A stretch of 13,897 nucleotides of DNA from Acidaminococcaceae bacterium. GTDB lineage: Bacteria; Bacillota; Negativicutes; Acidaminococcales; Acidaminococcaceae. Under the pieces are notes generated by a model, which was given only the letters and a program-made list of their open reading frames with translations, was not told the origin of the DNA and made no database searches. The stretch is from positions 1-13,897 of the forward strand of contig DOSQ01000111.1 of NCBI GenBank assembly GCA_003512125.1. The letters are read 5' to 3'. Positions 1 to 6,669 of the stretch are shown in pieces (positions within the stretch are counted from its first letter, which is position 1; each line of letters begins with the position of its first letter). The position numbers were made by a program, and so were the translations under genes.

Positions 1-1357
1 GCCGGAAGGCTCCAGTCTGCAGGCCTGCGACGAAGCGGCACGTAAGCTTACAGAAATGATACTGAAAGAAGACGGTGTGGCAAGCATCTCAACCTATGTA
101 GGCGAGAGCAGTCCCCGCTTCGTACTGGTCATCGACCCCGTCCAGCCCCGCAATAATTATGCGCAGCTGGTAGTGGTGGCGAAAGATCTGAAGTCCCGTA
201 AAAATCTGGAAAAGAAAATCAAAGTGTTGGTAGAAGAGCAGCTTCCCAATGTGCAGAGTTACTCCCGGTCCATTCCACTGGGTCCGCCGACACCGTACCC
301 GGTCATGATCCGGGTCAGCGCTCCCACCGACGCCCTGGCGAAGGAATATGCGGGAAAGCTGAAACAGGTCATGCTGGAAAACAAAAATGTGACCATGGTA
401 CGCTACGACTGGATGGAAAAAGCCCCTGCCGTACGGGTCGAATTGGATGACGACAAACTCCGGCAGATGGGACTGACCCGTAAAACAGTCGCATCCGCTC
501 TGTACGCGGAAATCAGCGGGTACAGCATCAGCCAGTATTATGAAGGCGACCAGGCCATTGATATTGTCTTCCGGCTGGAACCTAAAGATCACCAGAGCAT
601 CAGTGATCTGGGAACCATGAGCATACCGACTGCAAAAGGCGCAGTGCAGCTGAACCAGGTGGCTTACCTCAGTTATGAAAACGAAGACGGCATGATCTGG
701 CGGCGCAATCTGCTTCCCACCATTACTGTCAACGCGGGGATCGCGGACGGCGTAACCGGCAACGATGTAACCAATCAGATTATGGAAGCTTCCAAAGAAA
801 TGCGGAACAAACTGCCCGCCGGCGTAACCATCGAGATAGGCGGCCCTTCGGAAAAAAGCGAAGATTCACTCCGCTCCCTGTTAGGACCTGTCCCTGCGAT
901 GCTGGTCATCATGCTGATTTTGCTGATGACTATGTTAAAAGATGTCAGGAAAGTGATCATTGTCGTCTGCACAGCTCCCCTGGGTATCGTGGGTGTAATT
1001 CTGGGCCTGTTCCTGTTCAACACGCCGCTGGGCATCATGGCAGAAATCGGTGCGCTGGCACTGATTGGCACTATCATCCGGAATTCCACTGTGCTGGTAG
1101 ACCAGATCGACCAGCATCTGGCCCAGGGCATGCCCCGCCTGAAAGCCGTAACAGAATCCGTCATCGTGCGTTTCCGTCCCATCATGCTGACAGCCCTGAC
1201 TACGGTGCTGGGGCTGATTCCCATGTTCCCCAGTGATTTCTGGCGGGGACTGGCCATTGCCATCTCCTGCGGGCTGACCGTGGCAACTCTTATTACGCTG
1301 ATCGTTATGCCGGTTATTTACTGCTTGATATTTAATGTTGGAAACGAAGAAAAATAA
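1..1357 (+). CDS. RND efflux transporter permease subunit, C-terminal part (partial)
   Basis: This is the C-terminal half of a resistance-nodulation-division permease of the AcrB/CzcA superfamily, a proton-driven inner-membrane pump that works with a periplasmic adaptor and an outer-membrane channel. The frame is open from base 2, so the gene starts left of the window; about 451 residues are visible, against roughly 1,020-1,050 for a full protein. The first 280 or so residues are the second periplasmic pore and docking region. Six hydrophobic segments follow, starting near base 880 (AMLVIMLILLMTML) and including the conserved stretch GIMAEIGALALIGTIIRNS and the late motif RFRPIMLTALTTVLGLIP, both typical of RND TM10-TM11. 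The protein ends normally in TAA. The substrate cannot be told from this half; HAE1-type drug efflux is a reasonable guess. The gene converges on the minus-strand ctpA gene and implies an outer membrane. Confidence 0.93.
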   Translation, partial: PEGSSLQACDEAARKLTEMILKEDGVASISTYVGESSPRFVLVIDPVQPRNNYAQLVVVAKDLKSRKNLEKKIKVLVEEQLPNVQSYSRSIPLGPPTPYPVMIRVSAPTDALAKEYAGKLKQVMLENKNVTMVRYDWMEKAPAVRVELDDDKLRQMGLTRKTVASALYAEISGYSISQYYEGDQAIDIVFRLEPKDHQSISDLGTMSIPTAKGAVQLNQVAYLSYENEDGMIWRRNLLPTITVNAGIADGVTGNDVTNQIMEASKEMRNKLPAGVTIEIGGPSEKSEDSLRSLLGPVPAMLVIMLILLMTMLKDVRKVIIVVCTAPLGIVGVILGLFLFNTPLGIMAEIGALALIGTIIRNSTVLVDQIDQHLAQGMPRLKAVTESVIVRFRPIMLTALTTVLGLIPMFPSDFWRGLAIAISCGLTVATLITLIVMPVIYCLIFNVGNEEK

Positions 1358-1364
1358 TCATCTT

Positions 1365-1414
1365 AAAAAAGTGTACCGGATTTGTCCAATTGGATAAATC
1401 CGGTACATTTTTTT
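1365..1414. terminator. Bidirectional intrinsic terminator between RND gene and ctpA
   Basis: A 16-base-pair stem (1372-1387 with 1392-1407, one G-T wobble) closes an AATT loop. It is flanked by a run of A on the left (1365-1370) and seven T on the right (1408-1414). Read on either strand this is a hairpin followed by a U-tract, so it can end both the plus-strand RND transcript and the minus-strand ctpA transcript. The rest of the gap, up to 1486, is AT-rich and I see nothing else in it. Confidence 0.92.
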
Positions 1415-1486
1415 CTTCTTATAATTCTTATATTTATGATTCTTTTATTTGATCAGTGTTTCCTTAACTTTGGCTCTGTCTGAATT

Positions 1487-2644
1487 CTACTTGCTTTTCA
1501 CTAATTCTTCCCTCAAATATTCTTCCGCCTTTTTCAGCTGCACATCCTCGGTCGCCTTTTCCGGCAATTCAATTTCCACATCGGGTTCCACGCCCACTTT
1601 GTGGATAGACCGGCCGGACGGTGTATAATACATGGCTGTCGTCAGCTTGAGCCCGGTGTCTTGCGTAATATGGAACACCGATTGCACGCAGCCTTTTCCA
1701 TACGTTTTCACGCCAAACAGTTTGCCGGCTTTGGTATCCTGCACCGCACCGGACACGATTTCCGAAGCGCTGGCACTGCCATGGTCGATCAAAACCGCCA
1801 GAGGATATTTTACTTTTTCCAATTTGGATTCGTAGACCTGCGTCTTTCCTTTTTTATCCGTAATAGAAACCACCGGACCTTTGGGTACGATGAAGTTGGC
1901 AACTTTAACACATTCGCCTAACAGGCCGCCGGGATTGTGCCTGAGATCCAGCAGGGTGGCCTGCATCCCCTCCTGTTCCAGTTTTTCGTAAGCTTTTTTA
2001 AATTCCTCGCCGGTATTTTCGTTGAACATGGAGATACGGATATAACCGATTTTGGAATCCGGCAGCATTTTTCCCGCTACCGACTTAATCTTGATATCGT
2101 CACGTACAATATCCGCTGTATACTGTTCGCCATTCTTATGCTCCAGCAACAGCCTGACGCTGGTTCCTTTTTTGCCGCGGATGGTACTCACAACATCTTC
2201 CAGGGACCGTCCTTTCGTGTCCTGGTCGTTTACCTTCAGGATCTTGTCGCCGGCTTCAATGCCCGCCTTGGCCCCGGGAGAGCCTTCCATAGGCGAAACT
2301 ACGACAAACTCTTTATTGCGCTGGCCCAACACCACGCCGATGCCGCCAAAGGTTCCGTCCGTCATCTCGTTCAGCTGGGCAAAGCCTTTTTCATCCAGAT
2401 ACTCGGAATATGGGTCGTCCAGACTTTCCACCAGCCCGTGCATGGCGCCTTCAAACAGTTTCTTGTCTGTGTATTCTCCTACATAACTCGACTGGATCTT
2501 TCCCAGCGTATACAGGAACTGCAGCGCACCGCCCGTATTACCTGTCAGCTTCTGCAGGCCCCAGGCTATACCGATGACCATCATGGATACGGTAAGTATC
2601 ACGACCAGAGGAATCACCCATATACTGACCTTTTTGTTAAACAC
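1487..2644 (-). CDS. S41 family carboxy-terminal processing protease with PDZ domain (CtpA/CtpB-like)
   Basis: This is a membrane-anchored serine protease of the C-terminal processing family, expected to act on the outer face of the cytoplasmic membrane. From the chosen GTG start it has 385 residues: an N-terminal transmembrane anchor (about residues 8-30), a helical cap region with the motif DDPYSEYLD, a PDZ domain (about 99-170, from FGGIGVV), and the S41 core. The catalytic Ser292 lies in SASASEIVSGA and Lys317 in YGKGCVQ, with Gln321 four residues later, matching the Ser-Lys-Gln arrangement of CtpB and Prc. The GTG start has GGAGGG seven bases upstream. An in-frame TTG at 2704 with its own AAGGAGG would add 20 mostly hydrophobic residues, so the start is not certain. 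It is the last gene of the ftsE-ftsX-M23 run. Known family members cut murein hydrolases or their regulators, so the M23 protein next door is a candidate substrate (inference). Confidence 0.93.
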   Translation of the reverse strand: MFNKKVSIWVIPLVVILTVSMMVIGIAWGLQKLTGNTGGALQFLYTLGKIQSSYVGEYTDKKLFEGAMHGLVESLDDPYSEYLDEKGFAQLNEMTDGTFGGIGVVLGQRNKEFVVVSPMEGSPGAKAGIEAGDKILKVNDQDTKGRSLEDVVSTIRGKKGTSVRLLLEHKNGEQYTADIVRDDIKIKSVAGKMLPDSKIGYIRISMFNENTGEEFKKAYEKLEQEGMQATLLDLRHNPGGLLGECVKVANFIVPKGPVVSITDKKGKTQVYESKLEKVKYPLAVLIDHGSASASEIVSGAVQDTKAGKLFGVKTYGKGCVQSVFHITQDTGLKLTTAMYYTPSGRSIHKVGVEPDVEIELPEKATEDVQLKKAEEYLREELVKSK

Positions 2645-2685
2645 CTGATTCCCTCCACTGCAAAAAAAAATAAAGCGTACTATCA

Positions 2686-2719
2686 AAAGGAGGACCAGGG
2701 CCAAGCCCCTTCCTCCTTT
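2686..2719 (-). promoter_or_regulatory. Strong hairpin in the M23 peptidase-ctpA gap, overlapping a Shine-Dalgarno sequence
   Basis: A 9-base-pair outer stem pairs AAAGGAGGA with TCCTCCTTT (2711-2719 with 2686-2694 on the minus strand). A 4-base-pair GC-rich inner stem (GGGC/GCCC, 2698-2701 with 2705-2708) closes a three-base loop. The outer stem locks up a perfect AGGAGG. Only four T follow directly, then TGATAG, and a nine-T run comes 15 bases later (2662-2670). It could be an imperfect terminator that tunes ctpA expression, or a structure masking the ribosome site of the alternative TTG start at 2704. The paired bases are seen directly; the role is inferred. Confidence 0.6.
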
Positions 2720-2766
2720 AAACGTATCCGTATAGTCAGAAGCAAATCACCGTTGTAAAGTCCTTC

Positions 2767-3903
2767 TTAAGGCAGGTAATTCAACGGTTCCGTCACTTCA
2801 CCGTGCAGGCGTACTTCAAAATGGCAATGAGGACCGGTGGAATAGCCGGTACTGCCTGCATAAGCTACCAACTGGCCCTGAGAAACACGCTGCCCCTCGC
2901 TGACCGCCAGGCTGGAATTATGTCCGTAAATGGTAACCAGGCCGCCGCCGTGGTCAATCATGATGGCATACCCATAACCACCCATCCAGCCGGAATACAC
3001 CACCACACCGGTGGCTGCCGCATGGATCGGCGTACCGTAATCAACCGCGATGTCCATACCGGAATGATATTTCCGTGTCCCAAAGATAGGATGCACACGC
3101 CATCCGTAATACGATGTGATCGGGCCGGAGCAGGGCCATACAAAAGAGCCGTTGCCACCGCCGGAAGGCATCTGGGAAGCGGCTTCCATCCCCTGCAGCA
3201 TGGCTTTGATGTTATCGGAAATCGCAAGCATACGGTCGTATTCTTCGTCCGACTTACGCTTTTCTTCTTCTGCCATGTACAGTTTCTGTGCACGCTGCTG
3301 CCTCATGTTTTCTGCATCGCTGCGTTTTTGTTCCAAAGCAGCCCTGTCTTTTTTGATTTCCGCCATCTGGGCATCCAGCTGATCCTGGCGCTTCTGGATT
3401 TCCCCTGCTTCCTGTTCAATCACGGCAATCAGATCCAGATCGCTGCGGATGATTTTCTGCAGCAGGTACATACGGGAAGCAAAATCCCCAAAGTCCTTCG
3501 CTCCCAGTAATACGTCCAGATAGTTGATCTGCCCGTTCTCATAAATATCGCGGAGCCGGTGGCGGTATATTTCCATCCGCCCTTCCATTTCCTCTTTCTT
3601 TTTATTCAGTTCAGCCGTATTTTTATCAATATCTTTCTGCAGGGCATCCGCCTTTTTCTGAAGAACATCTATATCCTTCTGCAGGCGGCTTAATTTTGCA
3701 ACGATTTCCCCCAGGCTTTCTTTCGCTTCAGCGACTTTTTGTTTTGCCTGATCCTTTTTTTCTTCGGCTACCTGCACATTATGCTGGGCCTGATTCAGCT
3801 CCTCCTGCTTCTTTTCCATCTCGCTGGCAGCAAAAGCAGGCAGCACATTAAGTAAAAAAAGCCATAAGGCAAGGAGCGCCGTTAAAACTTTGCGTGATTT
3901 CAT
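2767..3903 (-). CDS. Secreted coiled-coil M23 family metallopeptidase (murein hydrolase, EnvC-like architecture)
   Basis: This is a peptidoglycan endopeptidase of 378 residues. It has a signal peptide (residues 1-26, positively charged start, hydrophobic core, AFA-A cleavage site), a long charged coiled coil (about 27-235, heptad-like K/E/Q-rich), a short Gly/Ser linker, and a C-terminal LytM/M23 domain (about 262-378). The zinc and catalytic residues are all present: His280 and Asp284 in YHSGMDIA, His328 in YGHNS, and His359 and His361 in HCHFEV. This contrasts with E. coli EnvC, whose M23 domain has lost its metal ligands and only activates amidases; this protein should cut peptide cross-links itself. 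The architecture and the position 12 bases after ftsX suggest that FtsEX controls it through the coiled coil, as for EnvC, PcsB and CwlO. The ATG start is preceded by AAGGAGG at good spacing. Confidence 0.94.
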   Translation of the reverse strand: MKSRKVLTALLALWLFLLNVLPAFAASEMEKKQEELNQAQHNVQVAEEKKDQAKQKVAEAKESLGEIVAKLSRLQKDIDVLQKKADALQKDIDKNTAELNKKKEEMEGRMEIYRHRLRDIYENGQINYLDVLLGAKDFGDFASRMYLLQKIIRSDLDLIAVIEQEAGEIQKRQDQLDAQMAEIKKDRAALEQKRSDAENMRQQRAQKLYMAEEEKRKSDEEYDRMLAISDNIKAMLQGMEAASQMPSGGGNGSFVWPCSGPITSYYGWRVHPIFGTRKYHSGMDIAVDYGTPIHAAATGVVVYSGWMGGYGYAIMIDHGGGLVTIYGHNSSLAVSEGQRVSQGQLVAYAGSTGYSTGPHCHFEVRLHGEVTEPLNYLP

Positions 3904-3915
3904 TGGACAGCCTCC

Positions 3916-4803
3916 TTATACCCGAAGGAACTTTTTCAGGGAAAGGTAACTGCCCAGCGCGCCGATCAGCGTGCCGCAGGCCAGGATAAAAAGGTCCGCG
4001 TACAACAGGGTCGGCCATGACGGTAACACCGGGAAGAACGCAAAGGTCGTATGCAGACGTCCGCTGAGGCTCACATAAATCAGGTCCACTACAGCACAGG
4101 CAATGATACCGCCGCCCAGCCCCAGGGTCATGCCTTCCAGCATGAAAGGCCAGCGGATGAACCAGTCGGTCGCGCCTACATATTTCATGATAACCACCTC
4201 GCGCCGCCGGGCAAACACGGTAAGACGTATGGTGTTGATAATAATAAACAGAGTTGCAAAACAAAGGAATACGATCAGGACTGCACCGCCGATACGCATC
4301 ACCTTGGTCAGGGCGAACAGGTGCTCTACTACCTCCTGCCCGAATTTCGCGGTCTCTACCTTCGGCCAGTGTTCTATCTGGGAGACCAGTGCCTTTATTC
4401 GCTCCGGCCTGTCTACCTGTACTTCAAAAGAAAAGGGGAACGGGTTGTCCTTGCCCAGCGCCTTCAGCAAAGTGGCCTGATCACCCAGCCGGTTCTTGAA
4501 TCGCTCCATGGCCATGGCCTTGGTTACTTCTGTAACCTGGACCACGCCTTCCATTTTTTTCAGTTTATCCCGCATTTCGGCTACTTCTTCACCGGTAGCG
4601 GTATCCTCCAGATAGACTGTCATCTCCACCTGGCCTTCCAGATATTTTGCCAGATTATCCGTATTCAGGTACATCAGCAGGAACAGTCCCAGTACCAGAA
4701 GGGAAACGGCAACCGTAGAAACAGAAGCAAAACTCATTATGCCGTTTCGTTTAATGGATTTGCCTGTCTCACGGATAAAATATTCTTTACTGCTCAGACT
4801 CAT
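3916..4803 (-). CDS. ftsX: Permease-like cell division protein FtsX
   Basis: This is the membrane half of the FtsE-FtsX complex, an ABC-type machine that passes conformational signals across the membrane to peptidoglycan hydrolases instead of moving a solute. The 295 residues show the standard topology: a cytoplasmic N-terminus, TM1 (about 24-46), an extracellular domain (about 47-170, with GQVEMTVYLED and a WPKVETAKFGQEVV stretch), TM2 (171-193), a cytoplasmic loop carrying RREVVIMKYVGATDWFIRWPF (positions 200-220, conserved in FtsX), TM3 (226-246) and TM4 (267-289). Its start lies inside the end of ftsE with a 17-base overlap, so translation is probably coupled. The M23 peptidase gene follows after 12 bases and its coiled coil is the likely partner of the extracellular domain. 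Confidence 0.96.
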   Translation of the reverse strand: MSLSSKEYFIRETGKSIKRNGIMSFASVSTVAVSLLVLGLFLLMYLNTDNLAKYLEGQVEMTVYLEDTATGEEVAEMRDKLKKMEGVVQVTEVTKAMAMERFKNRLGDQATLLKALGKDNPFPFSFEVQVDRPERIKALVSQIEHWPKVETAKFGQEVVEHLFALTKVMRIGGAVLIVFLCFATLFIIINTIRLTVFARRREVVIMKYVGATDWFIRWPFMLEGMTLGLGGGIIACAVVDLIYVSLSGRLHTTFAFFPVLPSWPTLLYADLFILACGTLIGALGSYLSLKKFLRV

Positions 4804-5479
4804 ATCCGTATACTCCGTTCAATTCGTCGCGAACGATTTCACCGTTTTCGATTGCAATGACCCGCTTGCCCATAGCGTCGACGATTTCCTTGTCATGGGT
4901 CGCCATAATAATGGTCGTCCCGGTATTATTGATCTCCTGGAAAATTTCCATAATTTCCATGCTGGTTTCCGGATCCAGGTTCCCTGTGGGTTCGTCCGCG
5001 ATTACCAGGCTGGGGCTGTTGACAATAGCCCGGGCAATCGCAATTCGCTGCTGTTCACCACCCGACAGCTCATTGGGTTTTGAATAGGCCCGGCGGCGCA
5101 GACCTACCAGGTCCAGCACATTCATCACGCGCCGTTTGATTTTGCGGTACGGCGCTTCAATAACCTGCATGGCAAAGGCAACATTATCATACACCGTACG
5201 GTCCGGCAACAGGCGGTAATCCTGGAAAATGATTCCCAGCTGCCGCCGCAGGTACGGTACTTCTTTAGCTGTTAAATTCAAAATATCCACATCGTTCAGA
5301 CGAATACTGCCGGAAGTGGGGAGCACTTCCCGGAACAGTAATTTGATAAATGTGGATTTGCCGGCTCCGCTGGGGCCTACGATAAAAACAAACTCGCCCT
5401 GCTCGATCCGGACATTAATATTACGCAGCGCCACATTCCCACCGGGATATGTTTTGCTGACATCTGTCATTTCCAGCAC
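4787..5479 (-). CDS. ftsE: Cell division ATP-binding protein FtsE
   Basis: This is the ATPase of the FtsEX complex, 230 residues long. It shows Walker A GPSGAGKS (35-42), a Q-loop (IIFQDYRLL, 83-91), the ABC signature LSGGEQQR (138-145), Walker B LVIADEP (158-164) and a switch histidine in MATHDKE. DYRLLPDRTVYDNVAF and the compact size are characteristic of FtsE rather than other ABC ATPases. I chose the GTG start at 5479 because it gives the usual N-terminus (MLEMTDVSKTYPGG) and lies 8-11 bases after GGAGGGAG. The frame stays open upstream to an ATG at 5560, but those residues look non-coding and would put the real ribosome site inside the gene. Its stop overlaps ftsX. The leader carries hairpins that may hide the ribosome site. 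Confidence 0.96.
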   Translation of the reverse strand: MLEMTDVSKTYPGGNVALRNINVRIEQGEFVFIVGPSGAGKSTFIKLLFREVLPTSGSIRLNDVDILNLTAKEVPYLRRQLGIIFQDYRLLPDRTVYDNVAFAMQVIEAPYRKIKRRVMNVLDLVGLRRRAYSKPNELSGGEQQRIAIARAIVNSPSLVIADEPTGNLDPETSMEIMEIFQEINNTGTTIIMATHDKEIVDAMGKRVIAIENGEIVRDELNGVYGYESEQ

Positions 5480-5490
5480 AGATAAAACTC

Positions 5491-5522
5491 CCTCCAAGAT
5501 GATTTGGAGACGTAAGTTCTCC
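5491..5522 (-). promoter_or_regulatory. Two mutually exclusive hairpins in the ftsE leader, one hiding the ribosome site
   Basis: On the minus strand, GGAGA (5522-5518) can pair with TCTCC (5510-5506). The same TCTCCAA (5510-5504) can instead pair with TTGGAGG (5497-5491), which holds the start of the ftsE Shine-Dalgarno sequence. Both stems cannot form at once, the arrangement expected of a simple on/off leader. In addition, ACGTAA at 5547-5542 can pair with TTACGT at 5515-5510, overlapping the first hairpin. The stems are short (5-7 pairs) and could be chance. The 98-base gap between csaB and ftsE holds no convincing intrinsic terminator and only a poor promoter candidate. Confidence 0.35.
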
Positions 5523-5577
5523 ACTAATACTATACAACTTTTTACGTACACCGTTTGCAAAATTATTGCGAATTATT

Positions 5578-6669
5578 TTACCGGCGCAGCAGATCAAACG
5601 CTTTTGATACGGTGCTCTGCGCCAGTTCGCGCATTGCGACAAGATGCTCTTCCTGCATCTGCGGTTTTTGTCCCCACAGTTCCCCCGCAGCGTTTTCAAC
5701 TTTCGCGGCGTTCAACGTTTCCACCGTACCTACTGCCTGGGCGCCTATGGCTTTCAGAAAGCTGTCCACTTTGGGATCATAGGAGATAGCCATCAGGGGC
5801 ACTTTCATCACGGCGGCAAAAATCAGCGCATGCAGCCGCATACCGATCAACAACCGGAAGCTCCCAATAATGCTGAGGAATTCCTCGGTAGAATAATCTC
5901 CCTGCAACAGGGTGACTTTGTTTCGGATATCGGGAAGGTAACTTTGCAACAGCTGGCTGTCTTTCAAATCCATAGAAACCTGCAATGGCAAAATAGCAAT
6001 TTGGGCATTGTACTTTTCGCTGAGTGTTCCCAATGCTGCCGCAAGCTGTTTCAGGCAGCGCTGGTTGTCCGGCCATACCCGGACAGAAACGCCGATAATC
6101 GGTTTGTACGGATCCAGGCCTGCTTCTTTCAGGATTGTTTTTCCTGCCACCCTGGATTCAGGGTTCAACATCAGCACCGGATCTGCCGTAACGTCAACTT
6201 TTACTGCAGAAACACCCATGCGCTCCAGTTCTTCTGCCGAATCCCTGTCCCTAACGGTAATCAGGTCCGCCTTGTTCACTACCATGCGGGTCAGCACCCG
6301 CATAAACCGGTTTCGGATGGGCCCGATGCCCTGGGCAAACAGCATGACCTTACGGCCTTTCCATTTTGCCGCTGCAATAATGGAAAGATAATACAGCAGG
6401 CTCCTCATACTGGTCACATCCTGCAACAGACTGCCGCCGCCGCTGATGACCAGATCCGCTTCGCCGATGGCCCGCAGAAGCCGGACTGCCGCAAAACGGT
6501 ATAACGATTTTACCTGATGTTTTGCAATTGTATTTCCCGGATTCCCGGAAATTACGGTAATATCCGCCTTCGGCTCAACAGCACGCAACGAGGCAAGGAT
6601 TGCCGTCAGCAGCGCCTCATCACCGGCATTATTAAATCCGTAATACCCGGAAATAACAATTTTACTCAT
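5578..6669 (-). CDS. csaB: Polysaccharide pyruvyl transferase CsaB
   Basis: This is a 363-residue member of the pyruvyl transferase family. CsaB adds a ketal-linked pyruvate from phosphoenolpyruvate to the secondary cell-wall polymer, the modification that many S-layer homology (SLH) domains recognise. Visible family features are the N-terminal GYYGFNNAGDEALL (8-21), GGGSLLQD (77-84), FAQGIGP (111-117), ADPVLML (162-168), GMRLHAL (276-282) and ISYDPKV (295-301), which together outline the two-lobed GT-B-like fold of the family. The ATG start lies inside the last codons of the upstream DUF5693-type gene (8-base overlap, ATGAGTAA), with AAGGAG 11 bases upstream. Translation is likely coupled. 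In diderm Firmicutes SLH proteins tether the outer membrane to the wall, so this gene may serve outer-membrane attachment (inference). Confidence 0.92.
   Translation of the reverse strand: MSKIVISGYYGFNNAGDEALLTAILASLRAVEPKADITVISGNPGNTIAKHQVKSLYRFAAVRLLRAIGEADLVISGGGSLLQDVTSMRSLLYYLSIIAAAKWKGRKVMLFAQGIGPIRNRFMRVLTRMVVNKADLITVRDRDSAEELERMGVSAVKVDVTADPVLMLNPESRVAGKTILKEAGLDPYKPIIGVSVRVWPDNQRCLKQLAAALGTLSEKYNAQIAILPLQVSMDLKDSQLLQSYLPDIRNKVTLLQGDYSTEEFLSIIGSFRLLIGMRLHALIFAAVMKVPLMAISYDPKVDSFLKAIGAQAVGTVETLNAAKVENAAGELWGQKPQMQEEHLVAMRELAQSTVSKAFDLLRR

Noticed and set aside
1937..2758. Long plus-strand open frame opposite ctpA, and a similar one at 2052-2486
   Set aside because: They lie wholly antisense to a well-supported protease gene, have no recognisable domain and no good ribosome site. 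They are shadows of codon bias.
4051..4860. 269-codon plus-strand open frame opposite ftsX
   Set aside because: It shows the same shadow composition (His/Gln-rich) and lies opposite a protein with clear FtsX topology.
5529..5560. Promoter for ftsE (TTGCAA ... TATAGT)
   Set aside because: The spacer is 20 bases and the -35 match is partial, too poor to call.
5559..5579. AT-rich inverted repeat at the end of csaB as a terminator
   Set aside because: The stem is almost all A-T with a mismatch, has a three-base loop and no T-run after it on the minus strand, so it is unlikely to terminate.
5644..6504. 286-codon plus-strand open frame opposite csaB
   Set aside because: Its composition is rich in His, Cys, Phe and Gln, typical of an antisense reading, while the minus strand encodes the complete CsaB motifs.
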